Below, piece by piece: positions 1 to 6,948 of a stretch of DNA of 6,948 nt; positions within the stretch are counted from its first letter, which is position 1, and the number at the start of each line of letters is the position of its first letter. The stretch spans positions 1 through 6,948 of the forward strand of contig VXZF01000290.1 of assembly GCA_009845645.1 (NCBI GenBank). Reading direction: 5' to 3'. The notes under the pieces are model-generated. The model saw only the letters and a program-made list of their open reading frames with translations. It was not told where the DNA came from and did no database searches. The translations under genes and the position numbers were made by a program. This stretch comes from Gemmatimonadota bacterium. Lineage in GTDB: Bacteria > Latescibacterota > UBA2968 > UBA8231.

Positions 1-911
1 CATCCGTTCCGGTCATCTGCATCGACATTGCTCGCAGCCTGTTCGTCCACAAGAGTCCGGGCGGCTACTTCCGTAGGATAGGCAGCTCAAAACGCGAAAT
101 GGCTGCCGAGTTTTTGGCGCGGCTCTTTCAAGAGCGCAGCCAGAGCCGCGTGATCCGCTTCGACGAATCCGTTGTGCCCCGCACCTTGCCGGAGCACCTC
201 GACGAGGAACTGACGCGCCGGTTTCTCCGCGAAGACGCCGAGCTGACCGAGGATACTTTACACAAGCTCCGCATCGTCGCGGCCGATGAGGAAGACGTCG
301 TCCGTCTCACACTCGCTGGCGTTCTGCTATGCACGCAGCAGCCGCAACAATGGATGCCCCACGCATACATACAAGCCGTCAGCTATGCAGGCGAGCGGAC
401 GGATGTCAACTATCAGACCGACGCCCGCGATATTGAAGGGCCACTCGACGAACAGGTTGCGGAAGCCTTGCACTTCGTGCGGCGAAACATGCTGGTGCGA
501 GCGACCAAAGTAACGGCCCGAGTCGATCAGCCGCAGTTCAGCGAGCGGGCCGTGTTTGAGGCGCTCGTCAACGCCGTGGCGCATCGGGACTATTCGATGG
601 GGGGTTCGCGGGTGCGTCTGCACATGTTCGGAGACCGTCTTGAGCTATACGTCCCCGGTGCCTTGGCGAATACGCTTTCGCCGGACAGCCTGCATCTGCG
701 GCAAGCCAATCGCAATGAGCTTATCGTGTCTCTGTTGGCGCGTTGTCCTGCACCAGCCGGTCTTGGACGGACGCACTTGATGGACCGACGCGGCGATGGC
801 GTGCCGATCATCCGTGAAGAGTGCCAGCAGCTTGCGGGTCGTCTCCCCGAATACAGCCTGATTGACGACAGCGAGTTGCGGTTGGTGATTTGGGCGGCGC
901 AGCCCAATTAA
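1..911 (+). CDS. AlbA_2/GHKL ATP-binding protein (COG2865-like), 5'-partial
   Basis: The reading frame is open from position 3 to the TAA at 909-911, giving 302 visible residues, so the start lies before the window and the ATG at 99 is internal. The first visible residues include VHKSPGGYFRRIGSSKREM, which matches the end of an AlbA_2 (Schlafen-type, putative nucleic-acid-binding) domain. After a linker with an LAGVLLC segment comes a GHKL/HATPase_c_4-type module. It shows EALVNAVAHRDYS (about residues 186-198 of the visible part), DRLELYVPGAL (211-221) and RRGDGVP (262-268), the usual N-box, strand and glycine-loop positions. Family members are annotated as putative transcriptional regulators or ATP-dependent DNA-binding proteins, and some occur in accessory or defence contexts; the real role is mostly unknown. 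The protein ends right after the ATPase-like module, with no winged-helix tail. Probably 100-150 N-terminal residues are missing. The family call is firm; the function is not. Confidence 0.82.
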   Translation, partial: SVPVICIDIARSLFVHKSPGGYFRRIGSSKREMAAEFLARLFQERSQSRVIRFDESVVPRTLPEHLDEELTRRFLREDAELTEDTLHKLRIVAADEEDVVRLTLAGVLLCTQQPQQWMPHAYIQAVSYAGERTDVNYQTDARDIEGPLDEQVAEALHFVRRNMLVRATKVTARVDQPQFSERAVFEALVNAVAHRDYSMGGSRVRLHMFGDRLELYVPGALANTLSPDSLHLRQANRNELIVSLLARCPAPAGLGRTHLMDRRGDGVPIIREECQQLAGRLPEYSLIDDSELRLVIWAAQPN

Positions 912-2260
912 TCGCCAAAGAACTCTCCGTAGAGCGAGCGCACGGCCGCGGGAATGTCCGCAGCTGCGATCCCGAACATCATGCTGACCTCGCTCGATCC
1001 TTGATTGATCATTTCTATGTTGACGCTGGCGCGGGCAAAGGCCGTGCAGGCGCGGGAGGCCAAGCCAATGGTGTGGTGCATGCCCTCGCCGACGACCATC
1101 ACCAAGGCGAGGCCGCGGGCGACCGACAATTCATCTACTTCTAACTCGGTGCGAATCCGGCGCAGAACCCGCTCTTCGGCCGCGTGGTTGAAATACGACT
1201 CGCGCACGATCACCGACATGTTGTCAATGCCCGAGGGTGTGTGCTCAAAGGAGATCCCCTCGTCCTCAAAAATGGCCAGCAAGCGGCGGCCAAAGCCCAC
1301 TTCGCGGTTCATCAGGTACTTGCTGATGTACACGCTGCAAAACCCGTCGGTGGCGGCGATGCCGACGACCGGGTGGTTGCCGATTGCGCGTTGGGGGACG
1401 ATGCGGGTGCCGGGTGCCTGGGGGTTGTTGGTGTTTTTGACGACGACTGGGATGCCAGCGTGGAACACGGGTTCGAGGGCTTCGTCGTGAAACACGGAAA
1501 ATCCCGCGTAGGACAGCTCGCGCATCTCGCGGTAGGTAATCTCGGCGACGGCGACTGGGTTTTCGACCAGCGCGGGATTGGCCACAAAGACCGAATCGAC
1601 GTCCGTGAAGTTTTCGTACACGGTCGCATCGATAGCCGCGGCGAGGATCGCGCCGGTTATATCCGAGCCACCGCGCGAGAAGGTGACGACGCGGCCAGTG
1701 GGCGAGTAGCCGAAGAAACCGGGGAAAATGGTGATGCCTGGACGGTCCTTGAGCTGGCGCAGCTTGCCGTAGGACGCCTGCAAGACGCGGGCATTGCCCG
1801 GCTCTTCCGAGAGAATGAGGCCGCCCTCGCCGGGGTCGAGATAGTGGGCTTCGGCTCCGTTGTGACGCAGGTATTCGGCGACGAGGCGGGCGCAGTTGTC
1901 CTCGCCGCCGGCCTTCATGGCGTCTGTGTAGAGCGCTTCGTCGCTGGTGCTCATGGCCAGCCGCCGCTCAAAGTCGGCGACAATGGGCGCGAGCGCGGTG
2001 TCCGGCAAGCCGAGGTCGGCGATGATGGCGGCGTAGCGGTCGATGACGCGCGCCAACGCAGTGCGGCCATCTTGGTTGGTTAGCTGGGCGCGGACCACCT
2101 CGATGAGGAGGTCGGTTACTTTGGTGTCTTCCCGGTCGCGCTTGCCCGGAGCCGAAACCACCACGAGTCGGCGCGCTGGATCAGCGGTGACAATGGCACA
2201 GATTTTCTCTATTTGCTCGGCTGACGCGAGGGACGTGCCGCCGAATTTAGCTACTTTCAT
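908..2260 (-). CDS. lysC: Aspartate kinase, monofunctional, with C-terminal ACT domains
   Basis: Aspartokinase phosphorylates L-aspartate with ATP to give aspartyl-4-phosphate, the first step toward lysine, threonine and methionine; it is cytosolic. The 450-residue protein begins MKVAKFGGTS, the signature nucleotide-binding motif of the amino-acid kinase fold. It continues with VVVSAPGKR (33-41), AGGEDNCARLVA (117-128), TFSRGGSDITGA (193-204) and TDVDSVFVANP (219-229), all at the expected places. From about residue 300 to the end are two ACT domains; the last contains VNIEMINQGSSEVSMMFGI (413-431), typical of the effector-binding and dimer interface. Length fits monofunctional enzymes, with no homoserine dehydrogenase fused. 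Feedback inhibition by lysine and/or threonine is expected from the family, but the effector cannot be told from sequence. The ATG at 2258-2260 is preceded by AAAGGAG four bases upstream, which supports the start. The gene is divergent from the quinone reductase and convergent with the ATPase-like gene. Confidence 0.95.
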   Translation of the reverse strand: MKVAKFGGTSLASAEQIEKICAIVTADPARRLVVVSAPGKRDREDTKVTDLLIEVVRAQLTNQDGRTALARVIDRYAAIIADLGLPDTALAPIVADFERRLAMSTSDEALYTDAMKAGGEDNCARLVAEYLRHNGAEAHYLDPGEGGLILSEEPGNARVLQASYGKLRQLKDRPGITIFPGFFGYSPTGRVVTFSRGGSDITGAILAAAIDATVYENFTDVDSVFVANPALVENPVAVAEITYREMRELSYAGFSVFHDEALEPVFHAGIPVVVKNTNNPQAPGTRIVPQRAIGNHPVVGIAATDGFCSVYISKYLMNREVGFGRRLLAIFEDEGISFEHTPSGIDNMSVIVRESYFNHAAEERVLRRIRTELEVDELSVARGLALVMVVGEGMHHTIGLASRACTAFARASVNIEMINQGSSEVSMMFGIAAADIPAAVRSLYGEFFGD

Positions 2261-2264
2261 TGGA

Positions 2265-2271
2265 CTCCTTT
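2265..2271 (-). promoter_or_regulatory. Ribosome binding site of lysC
   Basis: On the minus strand this reads AAAGGAG and ends four bases before the ATG at 2260. It is a good Shine-Dalgarno match at slightly short spacing and confirms the lysC start. Confidence 0.7.
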
Positions 2272-2301
2272 GCGAATACAGGTTTACCTCATAAAAAATG
2301 C

Positions 2302-2318
2302 ACGGATCGCCGTTTTTT
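2302..2318. other. Small hairpin flanked by A6 and T6 runs in the lysC leader
   Basis: ACGG (2302-2305) and CCGT (2310-2313) form a 4-bp stem with an ATCG loop. It lies between an A6 run (2293-2298) and a T run (2313-2318) that could extend the pairing past a three-base TGC bulge. Either strand would show a short stem followed by, or close to, six T residues. On the minus strand it sits in the probable lysC leader, upstream of the Shine-Dalgarno. The stem is too short to be a confident terminator or attenuator. Confidence 0.2.
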
Positions 2319-2350
2319 CAAATTTGTCTCAAGAAGATTTTATGGTTATC

Positions 2351-2379
2351 TTAAAAAGTTTGCTATTGAATGCTAAAAT
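2351..2379 (+). promoter_or_regulatory. Candidate sigma70-type promoter of the qor-S1-trpBA cluster
   Basis: TTAAAA (2351-2356, 4 of 6 matches to the -35 consensus) is followed after exactly 17 bases by TAAAAT (2374-2379, 5 of 6 to TATAAT). A TG one base before the -10 (2371-2372) makes it an extended -10 element. Transcription would begin near 2386, giving a leader of about 35 bases to the ATG at 2421. The placement fits, but AT-rich DNA yields such matches by chance. Confidence 0.45.
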
Positions 2380-2409
2380 TCTGCCGCGCCAGCGGCCTCG
2401 ATCCCACGC

Positions 2410-2414
2410 AAAGG
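2410..2414 (+). promoter_or_regulatory. Ribosome binding site that decides the qor start
   Basis: AAAGG lies six bases before the ATG at 2421, good Shine-Dalgarno spacing. The upstream in-frame ATG at 2370 has no such site and lies before the predicted transcription start, so 2421 is preferred. Confidence 0.6.
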
Positions 2415-2420
2415 TCCACG

Positions 2421-3392
2421 ATGAAAGCAGTGCGTTTCCATCAGTGCGGCGGCCCTGAAGTCCTCACCTATGAGGATGTGCCCGTGCTCACACCCGAGCC
2501 GGGCGAGGCCGTAGTCGCAATCAAAGCCATAGGCTTGAATTATATCGACACCTATCACCGCGAAGGGCTGTACCCAGTCGATTTGCCCTGCATCCCCGGC
2601 ATGGAAGCCGCCGGAGTTGTCGTGCGCCTCGGCCAAGGCGTGGAGGGCATACGAGTGGGTGACCGCGTGGCCTATGCCGGGGTGATGGGGTCGTATGCCG
2701 CAGAAGCGGCTGTGCCTGCCGACCGCTTGGTGCCTTTGCCTGATTCAGCTTCCTATCAGGAGGGGGCCGCTGCTTTGTTACAAGGCATGACGGCGCATTA
2801 TCTGGCGCATGGATCCTATCGGCTGGGCCGCGAAGACACGGCTTTGATCCACGCTGGCGCTGGCGGCGTGGGCTTGCTGCTGATTCAGATGGCCAAGCGG
2901 TGTGGGGCGCGGGTGTTGACCACGGTCTCCACCGAAGAAAAGGAACAGCTCGCGCGGGGTGCCGGAGCCGATGAGGTCATTCGCTATACTGAGCGCGACT
3001 TTGAACAGGACGTCATGGCATTCACCAACGGGCGCGGAGTCGATGTGGTGTACGATTCCGTGGGTCAGGCGACCTTTGACAAGAGCTTGAACGTGCTCAG
3101 GCCCTTGGGATACTTGGTGTTGTTCGGACAGTCGAGCGGCCCGGTCCCGCCCTTTGACCCCGGCATCCTCAGCACCAAGGGGTCGCTCTTTTTGACGCGG
3201 CCAACTATGATGCACTACACCCAGACCCGCGAGGCGCTACTGGAACGCGCTGGCGCAGTGTTGGAATGGATCGCCAGCGGCGAATTGGCGCTGCGCATCA
3301 GCGAGCAGTTTGCCCTGTCGGACGCGGCCGAAGCGCACCGCGCCTTACAGGGGCGCAAGACGACCGGCAAGGTCGTTCTCATACCAGAGTGA
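2421..3392 (+). CDS. qor: NADPH:quinone oxidoreductase (zeta-crystallin-like, MDR superfamily)
   Basis: A cytosolic medium-chain dehydrogenase/reductase of the zinc-free quinone oxidoreductase branch, expected to use NADPH to reduce quinones or similar electrophilic carbonyls. The 323-residue protein starts MKAVRFHQCGGPEVL, the typical family opening. An N-terminal GroES-like domain holds GLNYIDTYHREGLYP (38-52), PGMEAAGVV (59-67) and GDRVAY (80-85). The Rossmann domain has HAGAGGVG (144-151), the nucleotide-binding glycine motif, then GADEVIRY (182-189) and DVVYDSVG (208-215). The C-terminus ends with GRKTTGKVVLIPE. Structural-zinc cysteines of alcohol dehydrogenases are absent, as expected. 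The frame extends 17 codons upstream to 2370, but those residues do not resemble the family; the ATG at 2421 gives the canonical N-terminus and has an AAAGG site. It appears to be the first gene of the rightward cluster, 20 bases before the S1 gene. The exact substrate is unknown. Confidence 0.92.
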   Translation: MKAVRFHQCGGPEVLTYEDVPVLTPEPGEAVVAIKAIGLNYIDTYHREGLYPVDLPCIPGMEAAGVVVRLGQGVEGIRVGDRVAYAGVMGSYAAEAAVPADRLVPLPDSASYQEGAAALLQGMTAHYLAHGSYRLGREDTALIHAGAGGVGLLLIQMAKRCGARVLTTVSTEEKEQLARGAGADEVIRYTERDFEQDVMAFTNGRGVDVVYDSVGQATFDKSLNVLRPLGYLVLFGQSSGPVPPFDPGILSTKGSLFLTRPTMMHYTQTREALLERAGAVLEWIASGELALRISEQFALSDAAEAHRALQGRKTTGKVVLIPE

Positions 3393-3399
3393 AGTAGCC

Positions 3400-3406
3400 A
3401 AGGAGG
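3400..3406 (+). promoter_or_regulatory. Strong Shine-Dalgarno that decides the S1-protein start
   Basis: AAGGAGG is a full-length anti-16S match, the strongest in the window. It lies six bases before the ATG at 3413 but only three bases before the in-frame GTG at 3410, so the ATG is the better start. Confidence 0.75.
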
Positions 3407-3412
3407 CAGGTG

Positions 3413-4657
3413 ATGACAGAGGCAGATTCCAAGGACGAACTCACCCCGGCCGCAGACCGCGCCGAACAAGGCGAAAATTTTGCTCAGATGCTCGACGCCG
3501 AAGGAGCACCACCGGCTCCGACCACTAGTGAGGTCGCAGTCGGCGACGAGGTCAGCGGCGTGATCGTCAAAGTCGAGGATGAGAACAGCTTTGTCGAGTA
3601 CGGCAGTCGGGACGAGGCCATAATCCGCACCAGCGAGCTCAAAGGCCCCGATGGGGAAATGCGCTACAAGGTCGGCGACCCGATTGCGGCGTTTGTCGTG
3701 GCTACTGGGGACGAACTCCTGCTCAGTCGCGGCTTGAGTCGCCAAGACGTCCAGGCCGACTTGCTCTACCAAGCGTACAAGGCCGGGCTACCGGTCGAAG
3801 GCCGAGTTGACGCGGTCAACAAGGGGGGGTTGGGCGTGACTATTGAGGGCGATGTACGCGGTTTTTGCCCGATCTCACACGTTGATACTCAGTACGTGGA
3901 AAACGCCGAAGAATACCGCGGCCAGACTTTGACCTTTAAAATTATCGAGTTCCGCCATCAGGGTCGCGTGATCGTCCTGTCGCGCCGGGCCTTGCTCGAA
4001 GCCGAGCAGGACAAGGCCGCCGGCGCGGTGCGCAGCCAGCTAAAGAAAGGCGCGCAACTGGCGGGCAAGGTAACGCGGCTGGAGTCTTTTGGTGCGTTCG
4101 TCGATTTAGGTTCCGGGGTGGAGGGTTTGGTGCATGTCTCGGAAATCAGCCATCGGCGCGTTGGCCATCCCCAAGAAGTCCTCGAGGTGGGGCAGCAAGT
4201 CCAAGTCGCGGTCTTGCGCACCAAGGACTTGGGCCAGCGGCGCAAGGAACGGATCTCACTGTCGATTAAGGCGCTGGAAAAGGACCCTTGGCAAGAGATC
4301 AAAGAGCAGTTCGCAGTCGGCACGGTCGTCACCGGCAAGGTCGATGGGTTAGAGGATTTTGGCGCGTTTGTCGAGTTAGCCGAAGGCGTGCGCGGGCTGG
4401 TCCACGTCTCAGAGATCGCCGACCGCCGCATCAGCCATCCGCGCGAGGTTCTCTCGCTCGAGGACGAGGTCAAGGTGGTGGTGCTCGAAGTGGATGTCCG
4501 CCGCCAGCGCTTGCGCCTGTCGATCAGCCAAGTCGATACCCTCGAATCCGAAGCCCATCTCGCCGAATTCCGCCAGCGGCAGCAGCAGGAGCAGGAAGCA
4601 GAGCAGGGCAGCAGCGCTATGCTGGAAGCGCTCAGGCGCGCCAATCTGACCGATTGA
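3413..4657 (+). CDS. S1 RNA-binding domain protein with four S1 domains (ribosomal protein S1-like)
   Basis: An RNA-binding protein of 414 residues with four OB-fold S1 domains, at about residues 42-107, 125-193, 212-286 and 300-372. Domain 2 has the S1-protein hallmarks NKGGLGV, DVRGFCPISHVD and VIVLSRRALLEAE. Domains 3 and 4 carry the near-duplicate cores SFGAFVDLGSGVEGLVHVSE and DFGAFVELAEGVRGLVHVSE; domain 3 is followed by ISLSIKALEKDPW. An acidic, disordered-looking N-terminus (1-40) precedes the domains, and a Gln/Glu-rich tail follows (about 385-400). The order and features of domains 1-4 match ribosomal protein S1, which brings mRNA to the 30S subunit. The six-domain proteobacterial S1 is about 557 residues, so this is either the short S1 of its lineage or a paralog; no second S1 gene is visible to decide. 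Its stop is one base before the trpB start, so it probably shares an mRNA with trpBA and a quinone reductase gene. Confidence 0.88.
   Translation: MTEADSKDELTPAADRAEQGENFAQMLDAEGAPPAPTTSEVAVGDEVSGVIVKVEDENSFVEYGSRDEAIIRTSELKGPDGEMRYKVGDPIAAFVVATGDELLLSRGLSRQDVQADLLYQAYKAGLPVEGRVDAVNKGGLGVTIEGDVRGFCPISHVDTQYVENAEEYRGQTLTFKIIEFRHQGRVIVLSRRALLEAEQDKAAGAVRSQLKKGAQLAGKVTRLESFGAFVDLGSGVEGLVHVSEISHRRVGHPQEVLEVGQQVQVAVLRTKDLGQRRKERISLSIKALEKDPWQEIKEQFAVGTVVTGKVDGLEDFGAFVELAEGVRGLVHVSEIADRRISHPREVLSLEDEVKVVVLEVDVRRQRLRLSISQVDTLESEAHLAEFRQRQQQEQEAEQGSSAMLEALRRANLTD
4574..4615 (+). repeat. Imperfect CAG-type low-complexity tract in the S1 gene
   Basis: A run of CAG-like and GAG-like triplets encodes the Gln/Glu-rich tail (QRQQQEQEAEQ) near the C-terminus of the S1-domain protein. 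It is in frame and interrupted. Such tracts can vary in length, but no variation can be judged from one sequence. Confidence 0.5.
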
Positions 4658-4658
4658 G

Positions 4659-5905
<1,247 letters not shown>

Positions 5906-5909
<4 letters not shown>

Positions 5910-6682
5910 ATCTACAAGCCTATATCGAAGAGCGGCTCGCCGAGCGCAAGGTGCTGCTGATGACGCATCTGATCGCTGGTTTTCCCTCGCTGGAGGCCAA
6001 CTGGCGGATGCTGGAGATCATGGCCGAAGCCGAGGTCGATTTGGTCGAATTGCAGATGCCCTTTAGCGAGCCCATCGCCGACGGGCCGACCTTTGCGCGA
6101 GCCAACCAGCAGGCCCTAGAAAGCGGCCTTACTCTCGATCAGTACTTCGATCTGATGCAGCGCGCGACCGCTGCTTTTGCCTTTCCGCATTTGATGATGG
6201 GCTACTACAACACGGCGTTCCGCTTGGGGCACGGCCCGTTCTGCCGCCGCTTGGCAGCATGTGGGGCCTGTGGCTTTATCCTGCCGGACTTGCCGGTCGA
6301 AGAGTACGGCGATCTGTGGGCAGCAGGCGCGGAGTGCGGGCAAACGCCGATTTTATTGATGACCCCGACCAACACCGACCAGCGGTTGCAGCAGATCGGT
6401 GCTCAAGCCAAAGGGTTTGTCTATGCGGTGGCGCGCAAGGGCGTAACCGGCCGTCAGACAGACCTAGACGATGAACTCTATCGGTTTATCGCACGCTGCC
6501 GCGCGGCGACCGATTTGCCATTGGGAATCGGCTTTGGCCTGCGCAGTGGGGAAGATTTGCGCCAGCTACAGGGTCAGGCCGAAATCGGCATCGTCGGATC
6601 GGTGCTGCTGGAGGTCTGGGAACGGGAAGGGGAGGCGGGCTACGCCGCCCTAGTGCGCGATTTGGCCGCTGGTCGCGACTGA
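5906..6682 (+). CDS. trpA: Tryptophan synthase alpha chain
   Basis: TrpA cleaves indole-3-glycerol phosphate to indole and glyceraldehyde-3-phosphate and passes the indole to TrpB. The 258-residue TIM-barrel protein has the normal length. The catalytic pair is present: E48 in VELQMPFSEP and D59 in IADGP, equivalent to Glu49 and Asp60 of the Salmonella enzyme. Also visible are FILPDLPVEEYG (124-135), Y173, the mobile loop KGVTGRQ with T181 (Thr183 equivalent), and the phosphate-binding GIGFGLRSGE (207-216) and IVGSVLL (229-235). The start is a GTG at 5906 whose bases overlap the trpB stop as GTGA, a classic coupled junction; only a weak AAGG lies ten bases upstream, and the next in-frame ATG would remove the first barrel strand. 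One oddity is ELQ where many homologs have ELG next to the catalytic glutamate. No other trp gene follows. Confidence 0.96.
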
Positions 6683-6684
6683 AA

Positions 6685-6707
6685 AATCCTTTACAACGAT
6701 AATCCTT
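6685..6707. repeat. Short direct repeat AATCCTT after trpA
   Basis: AATCCTT occurs at 6685-6691 and again at 6701-6707, spaced 16 bases start to start, just downstream of the trpA stop. It is short and in an AT-richer spacer; it may be chance. Confidence 0.25.
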
Positions 6708-6710
6708 AGT

Positions 6711-6753
6711 CTGATCAGCGCCGGTGTTAGGGTGCTTGCACCTGCGCGATCAG
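6711..6753. terminator. Long imperfect hairpin between convergent trpA and SDR genes
   Basis: CTGATC (6711-6716) pairs with GATCAG (6748-6753). After a bulged A, GCGC (6718-6721) pairs with GCGC (6744-6747). After one C/T mismatch, GGTG (6723-6726) pairs with CACC (6739-6742). That makes 14 pairs around a 12-base loop, with an alternative inner hairpin GGTGC-TT-GCACC at 6731-6742. Lying between the ends of two convergent genes, it is a candidate two-way transcription barrier. Neither strand has a T run directly after the stem (the nearest on the minus strand is at 6682-6686), so it is not a textbook intrinsic terminator. Confidence 0.45.
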
Positions 6754-6948
6754 TCCATGTACAAACCCCCGTTGACATCGATGGTCTCGCCGGTGATGTG
6801 CCGCGCGTCGTCCGAAGCCAGAAAGAGCGCGCAGTTGGCTACGTCTTCGGGCTGGCCGGAGCGGCCGAGGGGGATGGAGGCCTTGAGCTGATCGTGTTCG
6901 GGGGCGGAGGTCATGGCGGTGTCGATGCCGCCGGGAGCGACGGCGTTG
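6750..6948 (-). CDS. Short-chain dehydrogenase/reductase (SDR), C-terminal part
   Basis: The minus strand, read in from the window edge, gives 65 residues ending at a TGA (6750-6752); the start is outside the window. The sequence begins NAVAPGGIDTAMT, the typical SDR segment after the catalytic YxxxK helix, and continues IPLGRSGQPEDVANCALFLASDD and ITGETIDVNGGLYMD. These are the conserved C-terminal motifs of classical FabG-like SDRs (the PG motif, the GRxGxPEDVA helix and the G-x(5)-VNGG end). The Rossmann glycine motif and the Ser-Tyr-Lys catalytic residues lie beyond the edge, so substrate and cofactor cannot be told. FabG (3-oxoacyl-ACP reductase) is possible, but many SDRs of sugar or secondary metabolism share this ending. 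The gene converges on trpA and is not part of that operon. Confidence 0.9.
   Translation of the reverse strand, partial: NAVAPGGIDTAMTSAPEHDQLKASIPLGRSGQPEDVANCALFLASDDARHITGETIDVNGGLYMD

Larger units (their letters stand above)
2272..2380. promoter_or_regulatory. AT-rich spacer between divergent lysC and the rightward operon
   Basis: The 160 bases between the lysC start (2260) and the quinone reductase start (2421) include this distinctly AT-rich stretch with several A and T runs, in contrast to the GC-rich genes on both sides. As the only non-coding DNA upstream of both divergent units, it must hold the promoter of each unless transcription enters from elsewhere. I could not choose a single lysC promoter: the minus-strand candidates (for example TTGAAA near 2320 with an AT-rich -10 about 19 bases on) have poor spacing. 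The region is too short and lacks the layered stems expected of a lysine riboswitch. Confidence 0.5.

Noticed and set aside
1..911. Defence island or mobile-element remnant at the left edge
   Set aside because: AlbA_2/GHKL proteins do occur in such regions, but no transposase, integrase, inverted repeat or second defence gene is visible, and the neighbour is housekeeping lysC.
1184..2083. Plus-strand 299-residue open frame opposite lysC
   Set aside because: It lies wholly within the well-supported lysC gene on the other strand, its protein resembles no family I know, and long antisense frames are expected in GC-rich codon-biased genes.
2261..2420. Lysine riboswitch or T-box before lysC
   Set aside because: The spacer is shorter than a typical L-box aptamer plus expression platform, and I see none of the layered conserved stems; only a 4-bp hairpin is visible.
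2270..2458. Small 62-residue frame in the lysC-qor spacer as a leader peptide or small gene
   Set aside because: No Shine-Dalgarno at its ATG, no run of Trp or Lys codons as in attenuator leader peptides, and it runs into qor in another frame.
3215..3772. Minus-strand 185-residue open frame across the qor/S1-gene junction
   Set aside because: It overlaps two strongly supported genes and the Shine-Dalgarno between them, and the protein shows no recognisable motif.
4574..4615. CAG tract as a phase-variation or CRISPR-like repeat
   Set aside because: The units are imperfect triplets coding for a Gln/Glu-rich tail in frame; there are no spacers and no uniform repeat unit.
3958..4644. Minus-strand 228-residue open frame opposite the S1 gene
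   Set aside because: Ser/Arg/Trp-rich, low-complexity translation typical of the reverse strand of a GC-rich gene; fully inside the S1 coding region.

Overview
This is a GC-rich bacterial chromosomal window with an ordinary housekeeping layout. The genes are closely packed, and every coding region can be assigned to a known family. The sequence alone does not name the organism. The four-S1-domain protein, the 450-residue monofunctional aspartokinase and a trpB-trpA pair with no other trp genes nearby suggest a non-model, probably uncultured lineage. This placement is an inference. There is no sign of a mobile element, prophage, CRISPR array, tRNA or rRNA.

Layout, left to right. Positions 1-911 (+) hold the C-terminal two thirds or so of an AlbA_2/GHKL-type ATP-binding protein (COG2865-like), whose start lies before the window. 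It converges on lysC (908-2260, -), a feedback-type aspartate kinase; the two stop codons share the palindrome TTAA. Positions 2261-2420 are an AT-rich spacer between divergent genes, with a plausible extended -10 promoter for the rightward genes. Then comes a tight rightward cluster: a qor-type NADPH:quinone reductase (2421-3392), a four-S1-domain RNA-binding protein (3413-4657), trpB (4659-5909) and trpA (5906-6682). Gaps in this cluster are 20 nt, 1 nt and a 4-nt overlap, so it is probably one operon. A 67-nt gap with a strong imperfect hairpin separates trpA from the C-terminal end of a short-chain dehydrogenase/reductase on the minus strand (6750-6948), which continues beyond the window.

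How the genes work together. TrpB and TrpA form the last enzyme of tryptophan biosynthesis, and LysC opens the aspartate-family pathway (Lys/Thr/Met), so the centre of the window is amino-acid biosynthesis. The S1 protein and quinone reductase have no obvious biochemical link to tryptophan. Only the S1 gene has a strong Shine-Dalgarno sequence; trpB and trpA appear to rely on translational coupling to the gene before them.

The most notable points are the S1-trpB-trpA coupling, two start sites that should be placed downstream of the longest reading frame, and the partial genes at both edges. I found no convincing undescribed system.
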